From Rufibacter hautae (GTDB lineage: Bacteria; Bacteroidota; Bacteroidia; Cytophagales; Hymenobacteraceae), in the NCBI RefSeq assembly GCF_008271695.1, contig NZ_VKKY01000001.1:372001-436000 (forward strand): 64,000 nucleotides of DNA. Reading direction: 5' to 3'. Numbering within the stretch: position 1 is the first letter of the stretch; each line of letters begins with the position of its first letter. Shown here piece after piece: positions 34,275 through 43,289 of this stretch. The position numbers and the translations under genes are program-made. The notes beneath the pieces are model-generated. The model was not told the origin of the DNA, searched no databases, and saw only the letters and a list, made by a program, of their open reading frames with translations.

Positions 34275-35108
34275 TCAGCCCTCGGCGCGGCCGCTTTCCA
34301 CGGTTTTGGAGCTTCCGGCCGGCTCTGCCTCGGGGTTCAGGTTCCAGTCATTGTTGAGCACCGTGATGGCGTAGTTGGAGGTCATATCAAACTGGCAGGG
34401 CACCACCGAGACGTAGTTCTGGGCCAGGGCGGCCTCATCGGTGTCCTCGCCTTTGTCATGGTTCACGAAATTACCAGTGAGCCAGAAATACACCCGGCCC
34501 TGCGGGTCTTTGCGCTCGTCAAACTCCTCTTCCCACTTGGCACGGGCCTGCCGGCAGACTTTGATGCCCGCAATGGGTTTGGCTGATTTCTTGGGAAAAT
34601 TCACGTTCAGGGCCACGCCCGCCGGGATCCCGAACTCCAAGGCTTGGCGCGTGATCAGCTCCACGTATTCCTCGGTGTGCGAAAAGTCAATGTCATGACC
34701 GTAGTCGCAGAGCGAGAAGCCAATGGCGGGCAGCCCCTCAATGGCCGCCTCAATGGCCGCCGACATGGTGCCGGAGTACAGCACGCTGATGCTGGAGTTG
34801 GAGCCATGGTTGATGCCGCTCACCACCAGGTCTGGCTTGCGGTTCTTGAGCACGTGGTGCTTGGCCAGCTTCACGCAGTCTGCGGGGGTGCCGGAGCACT
34901 CGTAAGATTCCACCTCGGCAAAAGCCAGCGATCTGTCTAACCTCAGGGTGTTCCCGATGGTGATGGCGTGTCCCATGCCCGACTGCGGCCCGTCTGGCGC
35001 CACTACCACTACCTCTCCTATCTTCTGCATCACCTTCACCAGCGTATGGATACCGGGCGCGGTGATTCCGTCATCGTTAGAAACTAAAATTAAGGGCTTC
35101 TTCTCCAT
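34275..35108 (-). CDS. surE: 5'/3'-nucleotidase SurE
   Basis: Metal-dependent nucleoside monophosphate phosphatase associated with stationary-phase survival. 277 residues from the ATG at 35108, which starts 'MEKKPLILVSNDDGITAPG' with the metal-binding Asp pair; 'QSGMGHAITI' and 'VVSGINHGSNSSISVLYSGT' complete the active site. The last ~20 residues ('EPAGSSKTVESGRAEG') are an unusual Ser/Glu tail. An upstream in-frame ATG is rejected because it adds only non-conserved residues. Confidence 0.95.
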   Translation of the reverse strand: MEKKPLILVSNDDGITAPGIHTLVKVMQKIGEVVVVAPDGPQSGMGHAITIGNTLRLDRSLAFAEVESYECSGTPADCVKLAKHHVLKNRKPDLVVSGINHGSNSSISVLYSGTMSAAIEAAIEGLPAIGFSLCDYGHDIDFSHTEEYVELITRQALEFGIPAGVALNVNFPKKSAKPIAGIKVCRQARAKWEEEFDERKDPQGRVYFWLTGNFVNHDKGEDTDEAALAQNYVSVVPCQFDMTSNYAITVLNNDWNLNPEAEPAGSSKTVESGRAEG

Positions 35109-35238
35109 AGTCAGTTCATAGTTTGGAGCCAAATTAGTCTGTATACGGGCCATCGCCAAATAGAAACAGCCCAGATTACGTAAACGCTTGTGTTATCTGG
35201 GAAGAAACAGTACCTATGTTGTACGAAACCTGAATGCT

Positions 35239-35958
35239 ATGAAAAAGACAATCCTTCTGTTTGGAACGCTGCTGGTGCTGGCGTCCTGCAAGCAAGATGC
35301 CTCCAACGCAAACGACAATAATGAGACGCAGCTAGAAGAAGCCGCTGGCGATGTGTCTGTCCAGGCCGGTGAGACAACCCAAAGCCCCGATGGCGCCGCC
35401 CCTGCCCCCGCCGTTTCTGAGCCCATGTCTGAAGAACCGCTGCCCGGTGCCCCATCCACGGCCTCCACGCCGCCCTCGGCCGCCAACCCCTTGTTCAACC
35501 TGACCCTGCAAAGCGGGCAGGCGGGCCGGGTAAAAATAGGTATGCCCATAGAAGAGTTGAAAAAAGTCTACGGCGAGACCAAGCTCCGGTCCATTGAACA
35601 CTCCATTGAAGGCAATACCACGGCGGCCTACGAGGTACTGGGCGAACGCCACCGCCCCGACCTGCGCGTGGAACAGGAATGCGCCGGCCAAGCCTGCAAA
35701 GTGTCCCGCATCACGGTCCTGAACCCCGCCTTCAAAAGCCAGAGCGGCGTGGGAATTGGCAGCACCTTCAAAGACGTGAAATCTAACTTCAAGATCACCC
35801 GCGTGGCCCCCGGCGAGACCGGCTTTGTAGCCATCTCTGAGGATGTTAAAATCAGTTTCGTGCTGGATATGCGCGGCATCCCGTCGCAGCGGTGGGCCAA
35901 GATGAAGGTGAACGATGTCCCCAACTCCACCCTCGTTTCCGGGGTGATGCTCTACTAA
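35239..35958 (+). CDS. Predicted lipoprotein with low-complexity linker
   Basis: A 239-residue protein from ATG 35239 with lipobox 'GTLLVLASC'. Residues about 20-90 are a Glu/Ala/Pro/Ser linker; the folded part begins 'LQSGQAGRVKIGMPIEELKKVYG' and contains a Cys pair 'ECAGQACKV'. This 'x-I-G-M-x-x-x-E-L' followed by a strand-rich domain resembles a group of uncharacterised Bacteroidota periplasmic proteins. Function unknown. Confidence 0.75.
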   Translation: MKKTILLFGTLLVLASCKQDASNANDNNETQLEEAAGDVSVQAGETTQSPDGAAPAPAVSEPMSEEPLPGAPSTASTPPSAANPLFNLTLQSGQAGRVKIGMPIEELKKVYGETKLRSIEHSIEGNTTAAYEVLGERHRPDLRVEQECAGQACKVSRITVLNPAFKSQSGVGIGSTFKDVKSNFKITRVAPGETGFVAISEDVKISFVLDMRGIPSQRWAKMKVNDVPNSTLVSGVMLY

Positions 35959-35984
35959 GATTCTTCTGTAACTTTCAATAAGAG

Positions 35985-36030
35985 GCCCCGTGAAAGGAAC
36001 CTACGCTTTGGCAGGTTCCCTTCACGGGGC
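35985..36030. terminator. Long-stem bidirectional terminator
   Basis: 18-bp stem (35985-36002 with 36013-36030, one mismatch) between two convergent genes, followed on the plus strand by TTTTGCTTT. A dispersed palindrome copy follows at 36053-36080. Confidence 0.8.
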
Positions 36031-36052
36031 TTTTGCTTTCCAGCCGTTTTCC

Positions 36053-36080
36053 GGCTCATTTCCAGAAAACAGGCCTGAAA
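36053..36080 (+). repeat. Dispersed palindrome copy
   Basis: 'GGCTCATTTCCAGAAAACAG' then 'GCCTGAAA': the right half is nearly consensus, the left half decayed. Confidence 0.55.
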
Positions 36081-36102
36081 TAGGTCTTCGGCCACAGGCC
36101 GA

Positions 36103-36921
36103 TTATCTGGTCATTTCCTCCAGCGCTGCGGCACTGAAAGACTTCTTGTTGAGTGAGGCATACTTTAGGTCCTGACCGCCTTTGAACGAGGCGCCTTTCC
36201 ACTGCATGGGGTCAGAGAGTTTGGCGTACTTGAAGTTGGCCAGGCGGCTGAATACCGCGTTCTGGAAATTGCCGCCCTGCGGGAAAGAAGCATATTTAAA
36301 ATCGGCCATTTCCCCGAAGTTGGTGGCTTTGAAGTCTGCCTTGGCAGGAAAGTTCACGTACTTGAAGTTGGCGACCTCGTTGAAATTGGCCTTCATAAAG
36401 TCTATCTCCCCGTTGAATTTGCTGTACTTGAAAAGCGCCTCGCGCTGGAATGTGCTGCCGGTAAAAGAGGCATCCTCCTTGAAGACCGAGTATTTGAAGG
36501 CGCTGCGTTTCTCAAAGGTGCATTTCTCAAAACGCACGTCTTTCTCAAAATTGGTGTTGTAGACCTCGTCTTTACCGTTCTGCACATTCACCTTGAGGCC
36601 ATCGCCGTCTATGCTGTTAGGGTTGAAGTAGGCCAGCACGTCGCCCTTGAAGGTGCAGTTGGTAAAAGAAACCGGCGCAGTCACCGTACTGATGTATTCC
36701 TTGCTGTCGTATTTGCCGCCTTCGCCCTCCACTTTCTTCAGGGTTTTGTTCTGCAGTTGGGTCAGGTCCAGGTCACCTGTGATGGTGGCGTTCTGGTAAG
36801 AAACCACTTCGCCGCGGTTGATCTTGGCCAAAATCTCAGAAGCCGGAACAGAGGTTTGAGCCCAGGCCAGGGCTGGCAACAACAAAAACAAAAACAGCAG
36901 GTAATTCAAGCAATTAGACAT
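36103..36921 (-). CDS. Exported pentapeptide-repeat protein
   Basis: A 272-residue protein; ATG 36921 gives the signal peptide 'FLFLLLPALAWAQ'. Nearly the whole mature chain is built of pentapeptide repeats of the A(D/N)F(x)(x) type, for example 'VSFTNCTFKGD', 'ADFKATNFGEMADFKY', 'GNFQNAVFSRLANFKY', predicted to form a right-handed quadrilateral helix. Most pentapeptide proteins are cytoplasmic; export makes this one unusual. No enzymatic motif, so a structural or binding role in the periplasm is inferred. Confidence 0.88.
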   Translation of the reverse strand: MSNCLNYLLFLFLLLPALAWAQTSVPASEILAKINRGEVVSYQNATITGDLDLTQLQNKTLKKVEGEGGKYDSKEYISTVTAPVSFTNCTFKGDVLAYFNPNSIDGDGLKVNVQNGKDEVYNTNFEKDVRFEKCTFEKRSAFKYSVFKEDASFTGSTFQREALFKYSKFNGEIDFMKANFNEVANFKYVNFPAKADFKATNFGEMADFKYASFPQGGNFQNAVFSRLANFKYAKLSDPMQWKGASFKGGQDLKYASLNKKSFSAAALEEMTR

Positions 36922-37117
36922 AGCAATAAGGGTTATATGTTGGGATAAAGGTGAACGTTGCAGACTTCCAAAGCCCGTTTTGCGGCCGGGCACTTTCTAC
37001 TTCTACAGACCAGAAAAATGCCTTATGGTTGCACCGGGCAAAGCCAACTTTCGCTGTTTTTTGCTTTCTCTCGTAAAACCGATTCAAAAACAGACATCCC
37101 CTAATCCGTTTTTACCC

Positions 37118-37558
37118 ATGGCTCCTCTCCGTAATTATTATCCTTACCTACACGCTGGTCTTCTGCTGCTCCGCATCGGCATTGGGTTTATGTTCATTGT
37201 GCACGGCTGGCCCAAGATCACCGGCGGCAAGGAAACGTGGGCCATGGTAGGCGGCGCCATGTCAACGCTGGGCATCTCCTCTGGGGCTACTTTCTTCGGG
37301 TTCATGGCGGCTTTCGCCGAGACCGTGGGCGGTTTGTTCCTCATGCTGGGCTTCCTTTTCCGGCCTGTAGTGGTGCTGCTGTTCATTACCATGGTCATGG
37401 CCACCATCCACCACCTGGCCGCCGGAGAGGGCATCAACGGGGCCTCGCACGCCATAGAGTCCGCCATTCTCTTCCTCAGCCTGCTTTTCATCGGCCCCGG
37501 TCGATACAGCCTGGACGAAAAGCTCTTGGGCAACGCCTCCAAAAACCGCCTGTACTAA
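37118..37558 (+). CDS. DoxX family membrane protein
   Basis: A 146-residue protein with four membrane helices; start ATG 37118 ('MAPLRNYYPYLHAG') places the first helix correctly. The 'LLRIGIGFMFIVHGWPKITGG' and 'AFAETVGGLFLMLGFLFRP' segments are typical of DoxX. Members are linked to redox or membrane stress functions, but biochemistry is unclear. It is divergent from the pentapeptide-repeat gene and precedes the carboxypeptidase gene. Confidence 0.9.
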   Translation: MAPLRNYYPYLHAGLLLLRIGIGFMFIVHGWPKITGGKETWAMVGGAMSTLGISSGATFFGFMAAFAETVGGLFLMLGFLFRPVVVLLFITMVMATIHHLAAGEGINGASHAIESAILFLSLLFIGPGRYSLDEKLLGNASKNRLY

Positions 37559-37760
37559 AAGGACGGGCCATCGGGCCGATTCTTCGTTTCTGGCTCGTTT
37601 TTCAAAAATACCTTGAAAACAAACCCTCGGGAAACCGAGGCAGGGACACCTGTTGCCCAAGAATTCCACTGGCTGTAGCACACAAGGCGGCAGTTGGCTT
37701 TTCCTTTTCTCCCGCAGAATGGCTAACATTACCCCTTTAATTTACCTCGCGTTACCCCAC

Positions 37761-39512
37761 ATGCTCTTAACCCTGTTTGCTACCCTTAGCACCCTGCTGT
37801 CCACGGCGCCGGCGCCGGACTGGCGTACCCCCTTTGAGAAAAGCAACCGCAACCAGACCGCCACTTATCAGGAGTGCATTGACTATTACGGCCGCCTGGA
37901 CCAGGCCTACCCTGAGATACAAATGACGCCCGTGGGCATGACCGATGTAGGCAAACCCCTGCACACCGTGGTCATCTCTACCGATGGCGACTTTGACCCG
38001 CAATCCGTCCACCGCAAAGGCAAAACGGTGCTGCTGGTGCAGAACGGCATTCATCCGGGCGAGCCCGAAGGCATTGACGCCACCATGATGTTGGCCCGCG
38101 ACCTGGTGCAGAACAAGAAACTGCGCGGGCAACTAAACAACACCGTGCTGGTGATCATCCCTATCTACAACGTAGGCGGCGCCCTGAACCGCAACAGCCA
38201 CACCCGTACCAACCAGAACGGACCCGAGAGTTACGGTTTTAGGGGCAATTCCAGAAATCTAGACTTAAACCGCGATTTCATCAAAGAGGATTCCAAAAAC
38301 GCCAAGACCTTCGCCACCATCTTCCGGACCTGGGACCCCGAGGTGTTCGTGGACAACCACACCAGCAACGGCGCCGATTACCAGTACACCATGACGCTCA
38401 TCCCCACGCAGCACAACAAACTGGGCGGCGCGCTGGGCACCTTGCTCAAGCAGCAGATGCTGCCGGCGCTGTACAAAGGCATGGAGAAACGCAAATGGCC
38501 GCTGGTGCCCTACGTGAACTCGCGCGGCGAAACACCCGAGACCGGCATCTTCGGCTTCGCCGATCTGCCCCGCTACGCCAGCGGGTACACCACGCTTTTC
38601 CAGACGCTGGGCTTCATCCCGGAGACGCACATGCTCAAAGCCTTTGATAAACGCGTGGCTTCTACCTATGACCTCATGCTGGAGTTCCTCGATTATGTGG
38701 CCAAAAACGGAAAAGCCATCCAAACCGCCCGCCAGCAGGACCGCGCCGCCCTGCGCACCCAGCAGGAGTTTGTCTTAAACTGGGAACCCGATACCACGCA
38801 AGTGGAGACCATCAACTTCAAAGGCTACGAGGCCAAATACAAACCAAGCGAGGTCTCTGGACTGGAGCGCCTGTACTATGACCGCAAAGCCCCGTTCACC
38901 CGCCCCGTGAAGTTCTTTGACACCTTCCGGCCTACGCTTTCCGTCACCAAGCCAGTAGCTTATATCATTCCCCAGGCCTGGACCGAGGTCATTGAGCGGC
39001 TGCAGCAGAACCAGGTGGAACTGAAGCGCCTGAGCAGAGACACCGTCCTCACCCCCGAGACCTACTACATCACCGACTACAAGACCGGTCAGCGCCCGTA
39101 CGAAGGCCATTACCTCCATACCGATGTACAGGTCAGAAAAGTGCAGCAGCCTATCCGGTATTTCGCGGGAGATTACGTGGTGTACCTGAACCAGGTGAGC
39201 AACCGTTTTCTGGTAGAGACCCTTGAACCGCAAGCGCCGGACTCCTACTTCGCCTGGAACTTCTTTGACTCTATGCTGGGGCAGAAAGAGCATTTCTCGG
39301 CGTACGTGTTTGAGGACCTGGCCGCGGAATACCTCAAGAAAGACCCCAAACTGAAAGCCGCCCTGGAAGAAGCCAAAGCGAGAGACCCGGCATTGGCCAA
39401 AAGCGCCCAGGCCCAACTCAACTTCGTGTACCGCAACACACCCCACTACGAGAACACCCACCTGCGTTACCCGGTAGCCCGTTGGCAGGGAGGTGCGTTG
39501 CCGGTGCAGTAA
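37761..39512 (+). CDS. M14 family zinc carboxypeptidase, secreted
   Basis: 583 residues from ATG 37761, which starts the signal peptide 'MLLTLFATLSTLLSTAPAP'; an in-frame ATG at 37719 is an alternative. The zinc-binding HxxE is in 'QNGIHPGEPEGIDA', and the later block 'DLNRDFIKEDSKNA' and 'VDNHTSNGADYQYTM' holds the arginine/substrate residues and third zinc ligand. The C-terminal 200 residues are an extra domain. Predicted to trim C-terminal residues from peptides outside the cytoplasm. Confidence 0.9.
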   Translation: MLLTLFATLSTLLSTAPAPDWRTPFEKSNRNQTATYQECIDYYGRLDQAYPEIQMTPVGMTDVGKPLHTVVISTDGDFDPQSVHRKGKTVLLVQNGIHPGEPEGIDATMMLARDLVQNKKLRGQLNNTVLVIIPIYNVGGALNRNSHTRTNQNGPESYGFRGNSRNLDLNRDFIKEDSKNAKTFATIFRTWDPEVFVDNHTSNGADYQYTMTLIPTQHNKLGGALGTLLKQQMLPALYKGMEKRKWPLVPYVNSRGETPETGIFGFADLPRYASGYTTLFQTLGFIPETHMLKAFDKRVASTYDLMLEFLDYVAKNGKAIQTARQQDRAALRTQQEFVLNWEPDTTQVETINFKGYEAKYKPSEVSGLERLYYDRKAPFTRPVKFFDTFRPTLSVTKPVAYIIPQAWTEVIERLQQNQVELKRLSRDTVLTPETYYITDYKTGQRPYEGHYLHTDVQVRKVQQPIRYFAGDYVVYLNQVSNRFLVETLEPQAPDSYFAWNFFDSMLGQKEHFSAYVFEDLAAEYLKKDPKLKAALEEAKARDPALAKSAQAQLNFVYRNTPHYENTHLRYPVARWQGGALPVQ

Positions 39513-39539
39513 TGCGGTTTCGCGGCAGGTATAAACAAA

Positions 39540-40286
39540 ATGGATGTTCCCATGCAGGCACATATTCTTGAACTCAAGTACCATCACTCAGGAAAAGAAG
39601 AAATACTTTACCCCGCGGTACTGCAGGGCAGTTCCCAGTTGGTGCTGGTGGACTGTGGCTACCCAGGTTCACTGCCTTTGCTTGAAACGGCCCTAAAACA
39701 GGCAGGCTTCTCCTTGGCTGAATTAACCGGTGTGCTCATCACGCACCATGACATTGACCATGTGGGCGCTTTGCATGCGTTAAAGCAAGAGTATCCTAGG
39801 CTTCAGGTCTATTCCTCCGTAACAGAAGCAGCTTACATCAACGGAAGCAAAAAATCTGCCCGGCTGCAACAGGCAGAGGACTTACACCGCACCCTGCCCG
39901 AAGACCAGCAAGCCAATTCCCTCGCATTTCAAGAATTTCTGAAGAGCGTGGAGCCAGTAGCGGTAGATTTCACGTTCAAGGGGGAAGAAGAGCCTGATTT
40001 TTTTAGCGGCGCCCAGATCATCCATACTCCAGGACACACGCCCGGCCATTTCTCTGTCTACCTGCCGGCTTCCCAAACCTTGATTTCGGGCGATGCCCTG
40101 GTTTACGAAGACGGGGAACTGGGAATCGCCAATCCGCAGTACACCCTTGACCTTGCCATGGCGGTGAGCTCTATAAAAAGGCTAGCTGGCCTTGAGATAG
40201 CGCAACTCATTTGCTACCACGGAGGAATGGTGCAAGCCGATATCCAGCAGAAGCTGCAGGAACTGATTTCCCAACAGATCGTTTAG
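39540..40286 (+). CDS. MBL-fold metallo-hydrolase
   Basis: A 248-residue cytoplasmic metallo-beta-lactamase-fold protein. The di-metal site is complete: 'LITHHDIDHVGA' (HxHxDH variant), 'IIHTPGHTPGHFSVYL' and 'LISGDALVYE'. A second in-frame ATG lies four codons on. Members of this branch (glyoxalase II-like) hydrolyse thioesters, lactones or phosphodiesters; the substrate here is unknown. Preceded by the carboxypeptidase gene at 27 nt, so co-transcription is possible. Confidence 0.92.
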   Translation: MDVPMQAHILELKYHHSGKEEILYPAVLQGSSQLVLVDCGYPGSLPLLETALKQAGFSLAELTGVLITHHDIDHVGALHALKQEYPRLQVYSSVTEAAYINGSKKSARLQQAEDLHRTLPEDQQANSLAFQEFLKSVEPVAVDFTFKGEEEPDFFSGAQIIHTPGHTPGHFSVYLPASQTLISGDALVYEDGELGIANPQYTLDLAMAVSSIKRLAGLEIAQLICYHGGMVQADIQQKLQELISQQIV

Positions 40287-40288
40287 CA

Positions 40289-40314
40289 GCCGTTTTTCTA
40301 AAATCAGGGCAAAA
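40289..40314 (+). repeat. Dispersed palindrome copy
   Basis: 'GCCGTTTTTCTAAAATCAGG' then 'GCAAAA': degenerate family member immediately after the MBL hydrolase stop codon. Confidence 0.55.
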
Positions 40315-40402
40315 TCAACGTTGATCAAAAGCCTCTTTCTACCTCTGAAAGGGGCTTTTGCATTTCCTGTAAAAAATATTTCTACGCTGATGCACACTTT
40401 AT

Positions 40403-40437
40403 TACGAAAATTTCGTAGAATTACGAAACAGTCGTAA
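40403..40437. promoter_or_regulatory. Two BlaI-type operator dyads
   Basis: Dyad 1 is TACGAAAATTTCGTA (40403-40417, perfect about its centre). Dyad 2 is TTACGA-N5-TCGTAA (40421-40437). Both fit TACGA-N5-TCGTA, they are 18-20 nt apart centre to centre, and the second ends 11 nt before the blaI ATG. BlaI/MecI repressors bind such dyads over their own promoter, so autorepression of the blaI-blaR1 pair is strongly suggested. Confidence 0.75.
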
Positions 40438-40448
40438 ATAATGCAGCT

Positions 40449-40814
40449 ATGGAGAAACTGACACAACAGGAGGAGGACGCCATGCAGGTGATCTGGGAAA
40501 CCGAGGGCGGGTTCATCAAAGACTTCCTAGACAAACTCGCGGAGCCCAAACCGCCTTACACCACGCTGGCCTCCACGGTGAAGAACCTGGAGAAGAAAGG
40601 CTTCGTGCAGGCCGAAAAACTGGGCAACACCTACCGCTACGCCCCACTCATCAAAGCCGAGGAATACAAGAAGAAGTTCATGAAAGGCTTTGTGGGCAAC
40701 TACTTCCAGAACTCCTACAAAGAGTTGGTGGCTTTCTTCGTGAAAGAGAAGCAGCTCAGTCCGCAGGAACTGAAAGAGATCATGGCCATGATTGAGAACC
40801 AAAAATCTGAGTGA
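40449..40814 (+). CDS. blaI: BlaI/MecI/CopY-type repressor
   Basis: A 121-residue winged-helix repressor: 'LTQQEEDAMQVIWE' (first helices), DNA-recognition region 'PPYTTLASTVKNLEKKGFV', and a dimerising C-terminus. It should repress its own operon by binding the two dyads at 40403-40437 and be inactivated when the membrane protease encoded next is activated. The stop codon is followed after one base by the ATG of the M56 gene, so translational coupling is likely. It is not evidence of beta-lactam resistance: no beta-lactamase gene is adjacent. Confidence 0.93.
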   Translation: MEKLTQQEEDAMQVIWETEGGFIKDFLDKLAEPKPPYTTLASTVKNLEKKGFVQAEKLGNTYRYAPLIKAEEYKKKFMKGFVGNYFQNSYKELVAFFVKEKQLSPQELKEIMAMIENQKSE

Positions 40815-40815
40815 C

Positions 40816-42210
40816 ATGCCAGCCTTGCTCCTCTATCTTCTGCAAGTGAACGTAGGCCTGGCCTTGTTCTACGCCACCTACCGGCTGGTGCTGCGGCAGA
40901 CTACCTTCCACCAATGGAACCGGCTGTTTCTGTTGGCAGGCCTCGTGTTGCCCGCTTTGCTCCCGCTCTTTGACCTGTCTAGGTTTTTCAAAGAGAAGCA
41001 ACAGCTCTACCAGACGCTCCAGAGCTTTTCTACATCCTGGCAGGTACCGCAAACCCAGGCCACGGAAACTCCCGCATTTGATTTCTGGCTCATTCCGGTA
41101 CTTCTTTTTTGGCTGGGCGTGGGCCTGATGACGGTCCGGTTGGTGGTGCAGATCGCTTCGCTGTATCACATCCACCGGAAATCTGGTCACGCGTCATACC
41201 AAGGCATTCCGTATCGGCAGATTGAGGCCGAATTGGCGCCGTTCTCCTTCGGGAAGGCCATCTATTTTAATCCCGGGCAGCACCCGCCCAAAGATTGGCG
41301 GCCCATTCTGGAGCATGAGCATACCCACGTGCGGCAGTGGCATACGCTGGACATCCTGCTCATGGAAATCACTACGCTGTTCAACTGGTTTAACCCGGTG
41401 GTGTGGCTCCTGCGCAAAGCCCTGAAACAGAACCTGGAGTTTCTCACCGACCAGCAGACCCTGCAAGCCGGCATTGACCGGAAACAGTACCAGTTCTCGC
41501 TCCTGCAAACCACGGGGGCGGCCCCGCTTTCCTTTACCTCCTCTTTCAGTTATCCATCCTTAAAACACCGAATCATGATGATGAACAAAACCCCTTCTGG
41601 CAAAGCCCAGAAAATCCGTTTCGTGGCGGTTGTTCCCTTGCTGCTCTCGGGGCTGCTCGCCTGCCATGGCATTGCGGGCTCCAGCGAAGAACTGGGAGAA
41701 ATGCAGCCGCAGGAGATTTCCATAAGTACCTTGCCTTTCCAGAACCAATACGATGCCTTTCTGGAGCGCAATCCTTCGGTCAGGAGGATTACCTGGAGCA
41801 ACCAGGCCATTCAGGTGCACCTGAAATCTGGGACAAAAGAGCAATACGCCAGCACCCCCGAGGGGATTGCGCAAGCGGAGAAAAAATACGGCACCCTGCC
41901 TGTTCCGCCGCCACCGCCACCTGTTCCGGCAGTCCCGGTAGATGTTGCAGCACCTCCTTTGGCTCCAGACGCAGCTTTGGCTCCGCCACCTCCTCCCCCG
42001 CCTTTCAACGTGGACATCACTAGGGATTTCAAACAGCGGAACCCAAAGGTGCAGGGATTGAGCATCAGTGAGGAAAGCATTTACGTGGTGTCCAAGTCTG
42101 GCGAAGTAGAGAGCTTTGACAATACCCCATCAGGAAGAGCGGCCTTCGAGAAGAAATTTGGCAAATTACCGCCTCCACCGCCGCCGGTTCCAGCAAAGAA
42201 TGACGAATAA
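40816..42210 (+). CDS. BlaR1-like M56 membrane metalloprotease with duplicated periplasmic domain
   Basis: 464 residues. N-terminal membrane helices, a cytoplasmic M56 protease domain with zinc motif HEHTH (167-171), another membrane helix near 270-290 ending in a lipobox-like Cys, and a periplasmic tail. The tail holds two related ~50-residue domains (about 308-362 and 397-455, each ending 'KKYGTLP' or 'KKFGKLP') separated by a Pro-rich stretch (about 363-396) with a poly-Pro end. No penicillin-binding sensor domain is present. It overlaps blaI in operon sense (one base gap). The signal is unknown. Confidence 0.9.
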   Translation: MPALLLYLLQVNVGLALFYATYRLVLRQTTFHQWNRLFLLAGLVLPALLPLFDLSRFFKEKQQLYQTLQSFSTSWQVPQTQATETPAFDFWLIPVLLFWLGVGLMTVRLVVQIASLYHIHRKSGHASYQGIPYRQIEAELAPFSFGKAIYFNPGQHPPKDWRPILEHEHTHVRQWHTLDILLMEITTLFNWFNPVVWLLRKALKQNLEFLTDQQTLQAGIDRKQYQFSLLQTTGAAPLSFTSSFSYPSLKHRIMMMNKTPSGKAQKIRFVAVVPLLLSGLLACHGIAGSSEELGEMQPQEISISTLPFQNQYDAFLERNPSVRRITWSNQAIQVHLKSGTKEQYASTPEGIAQAEKKYGTLPVPPPPPPVPAVPVDVAAPPLAPDAALAPPPPPPPFNVDITRDFKQRNPKVQGLSISEESIYVVSKSGEVESFDNTPSGRAAFEKKFGKLPPPPPPVPAKNDE

Positions 42211-42245
42211 CCTGCCTCATTCCTGAACAGCTTTCTGTATTAGCA

Positions 42246-42308
42246 GCAGTTTTTGGAAAACAGGCCCAAAACAGAGCGCCCACCTGAGTTAGGTGGGCGC
42301 TCTGTTTT
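42246..42308 (+). terminator. Dispersed palindrome plus terminator after the M56 gene
   Basis: A 'GCAGTTTTTGGAAAACAGGC' copy (42246-42272) runs directly into an 18-bp perfect hairpin (42268-42285 with 42291-42308) that ends in TTTT. Confidence 0.8.
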
Positions 42309-42386
42309 AAAACAAATTTCCGGCGGGCTCGCATTTCCTCCAAATCCTGATAGCTTTGCAGGACATCCATCACAAGCTACTCCATC

Positions 42387-43289
42387 TTGGCAGACATTTT
42401 AGACATTCAGGGACTGAGCAAGCGCTACGGCGCCGTGCAGGCCCTGGACCAATTAACCATCAAAGTACCCGAGGGCAGCATTTACGGTTTGCTGGGCCCC
42501 AATGGCAGCGGAAAAACCACCACCTTAGGCATTGTGCTGGACGTGATCAATGCCAGTGCCGGAACTTACCAGTGGTTTGGGCAGCCTACCTCCAAAAGCA
42601 CCAAACGCCGCATAGGCGCCCTGCTGGAAACCCCTAACTTCTATCCTTACCTTACCGGCGAAGAGAACCTGCGCATCACCGCCGATGTGAAACGCGTAGA
42701 CCACGCCCGCATTCCGGGGGTGTTGCAGACCGTGGGGCTGGCCCATCGCCGGGGAGACAAGTTCAAGGGCTACTCGCTGGGGATGAAACAACGCCTGGCC
42801 ATCGGTGCCGCCCTGCTGGGTGACCCTGAAGTACTGGTGCTGGACGAACCCACGAACGGTCTGGACCCCGAAGGCATTGCCGAAGTGCGGCAGCTGATCA
42901 TTTCCATCGCGGCTCAGGGAAAAACCATTATTCTGGCCAGTCACCTGCTGGACGAGGTAGAGAAAGTCTGTACCCACATGGCGGTATTGCGCAGCGGCAA
43001 GCTTAAGGCCCAAGGCCCCGTTTCTTCTATCATGGCGGCCCATGACCTGGTGTTCATCAGTGGCGGTGCCCCGCTGGATACTTTGCTGCAGATTGCCCGC
43101 ACCTTGCCCTTCGTGACCGAGGCCCGCCCCGTAAACCAGCAACTGCAACTGACCCTTCGGCCAGAGACCGACAGCTCTGAACTGAACCGCGCCTTCTTCT
43201 CCCAAGGCATTGCGCTGGGCCAGTTGGTGGTGCGCAAAAAAAGCCTGGAAAGCCAGTTCCTGGAAATCATCAAAGCCGATTCTGTATGA
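42387..43289 (+). CDS. ABC transporter ATP-binding protein
   Basis: A 300-residue ATPase of the exporter (CcmA/BcrA-like) type starting with TTG at 42387. Walker A 'GPNGSGKTTTLG', signature 'YSLGMKQRLAIG' and Walker B 'VLVLDEPTNGLD' are intact, and a C-terminal extension of about 90 residues follows the H loop region. The gene overlaps the permease by four bases (ATGA), so they form one transporter. Substrate unknown. Confidence 0.93.
   Translation: MADILDIQGLSKRYGAVQALDQLTIKVPEGSIYGLLGPNGSGKTTTLGIVLDVINASAGTYQWFGQPTSKSTKRRIGALLETPNFYPYLTGEENLRITADVKRVDHARIPGVLQTVGLAHRRGDKFKGYSLGMKQRLAIGAALLGDPEVLVLDEPTNGLDPEGIAEVRQLIISIAAQGKTIILASHLLDEVEKVCTHMAVLRSGKLKAQGPVSSIMAAHDLVFISGGAPLDTLLQIARTLPFVTEARPVNQQLQLTLRPETDSSELNRAFFSQGIALGQLVVRKKSLESQFLEIIKADSV

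Noticed and set aside
40449..42210. Beta-lactam resistance operon
   Set aside because: The blaI/blaR1-type pair is present but there is no beta-lactamase or penicillin-binding sensor domain; many Bacteroidota pairs regulate other functions.
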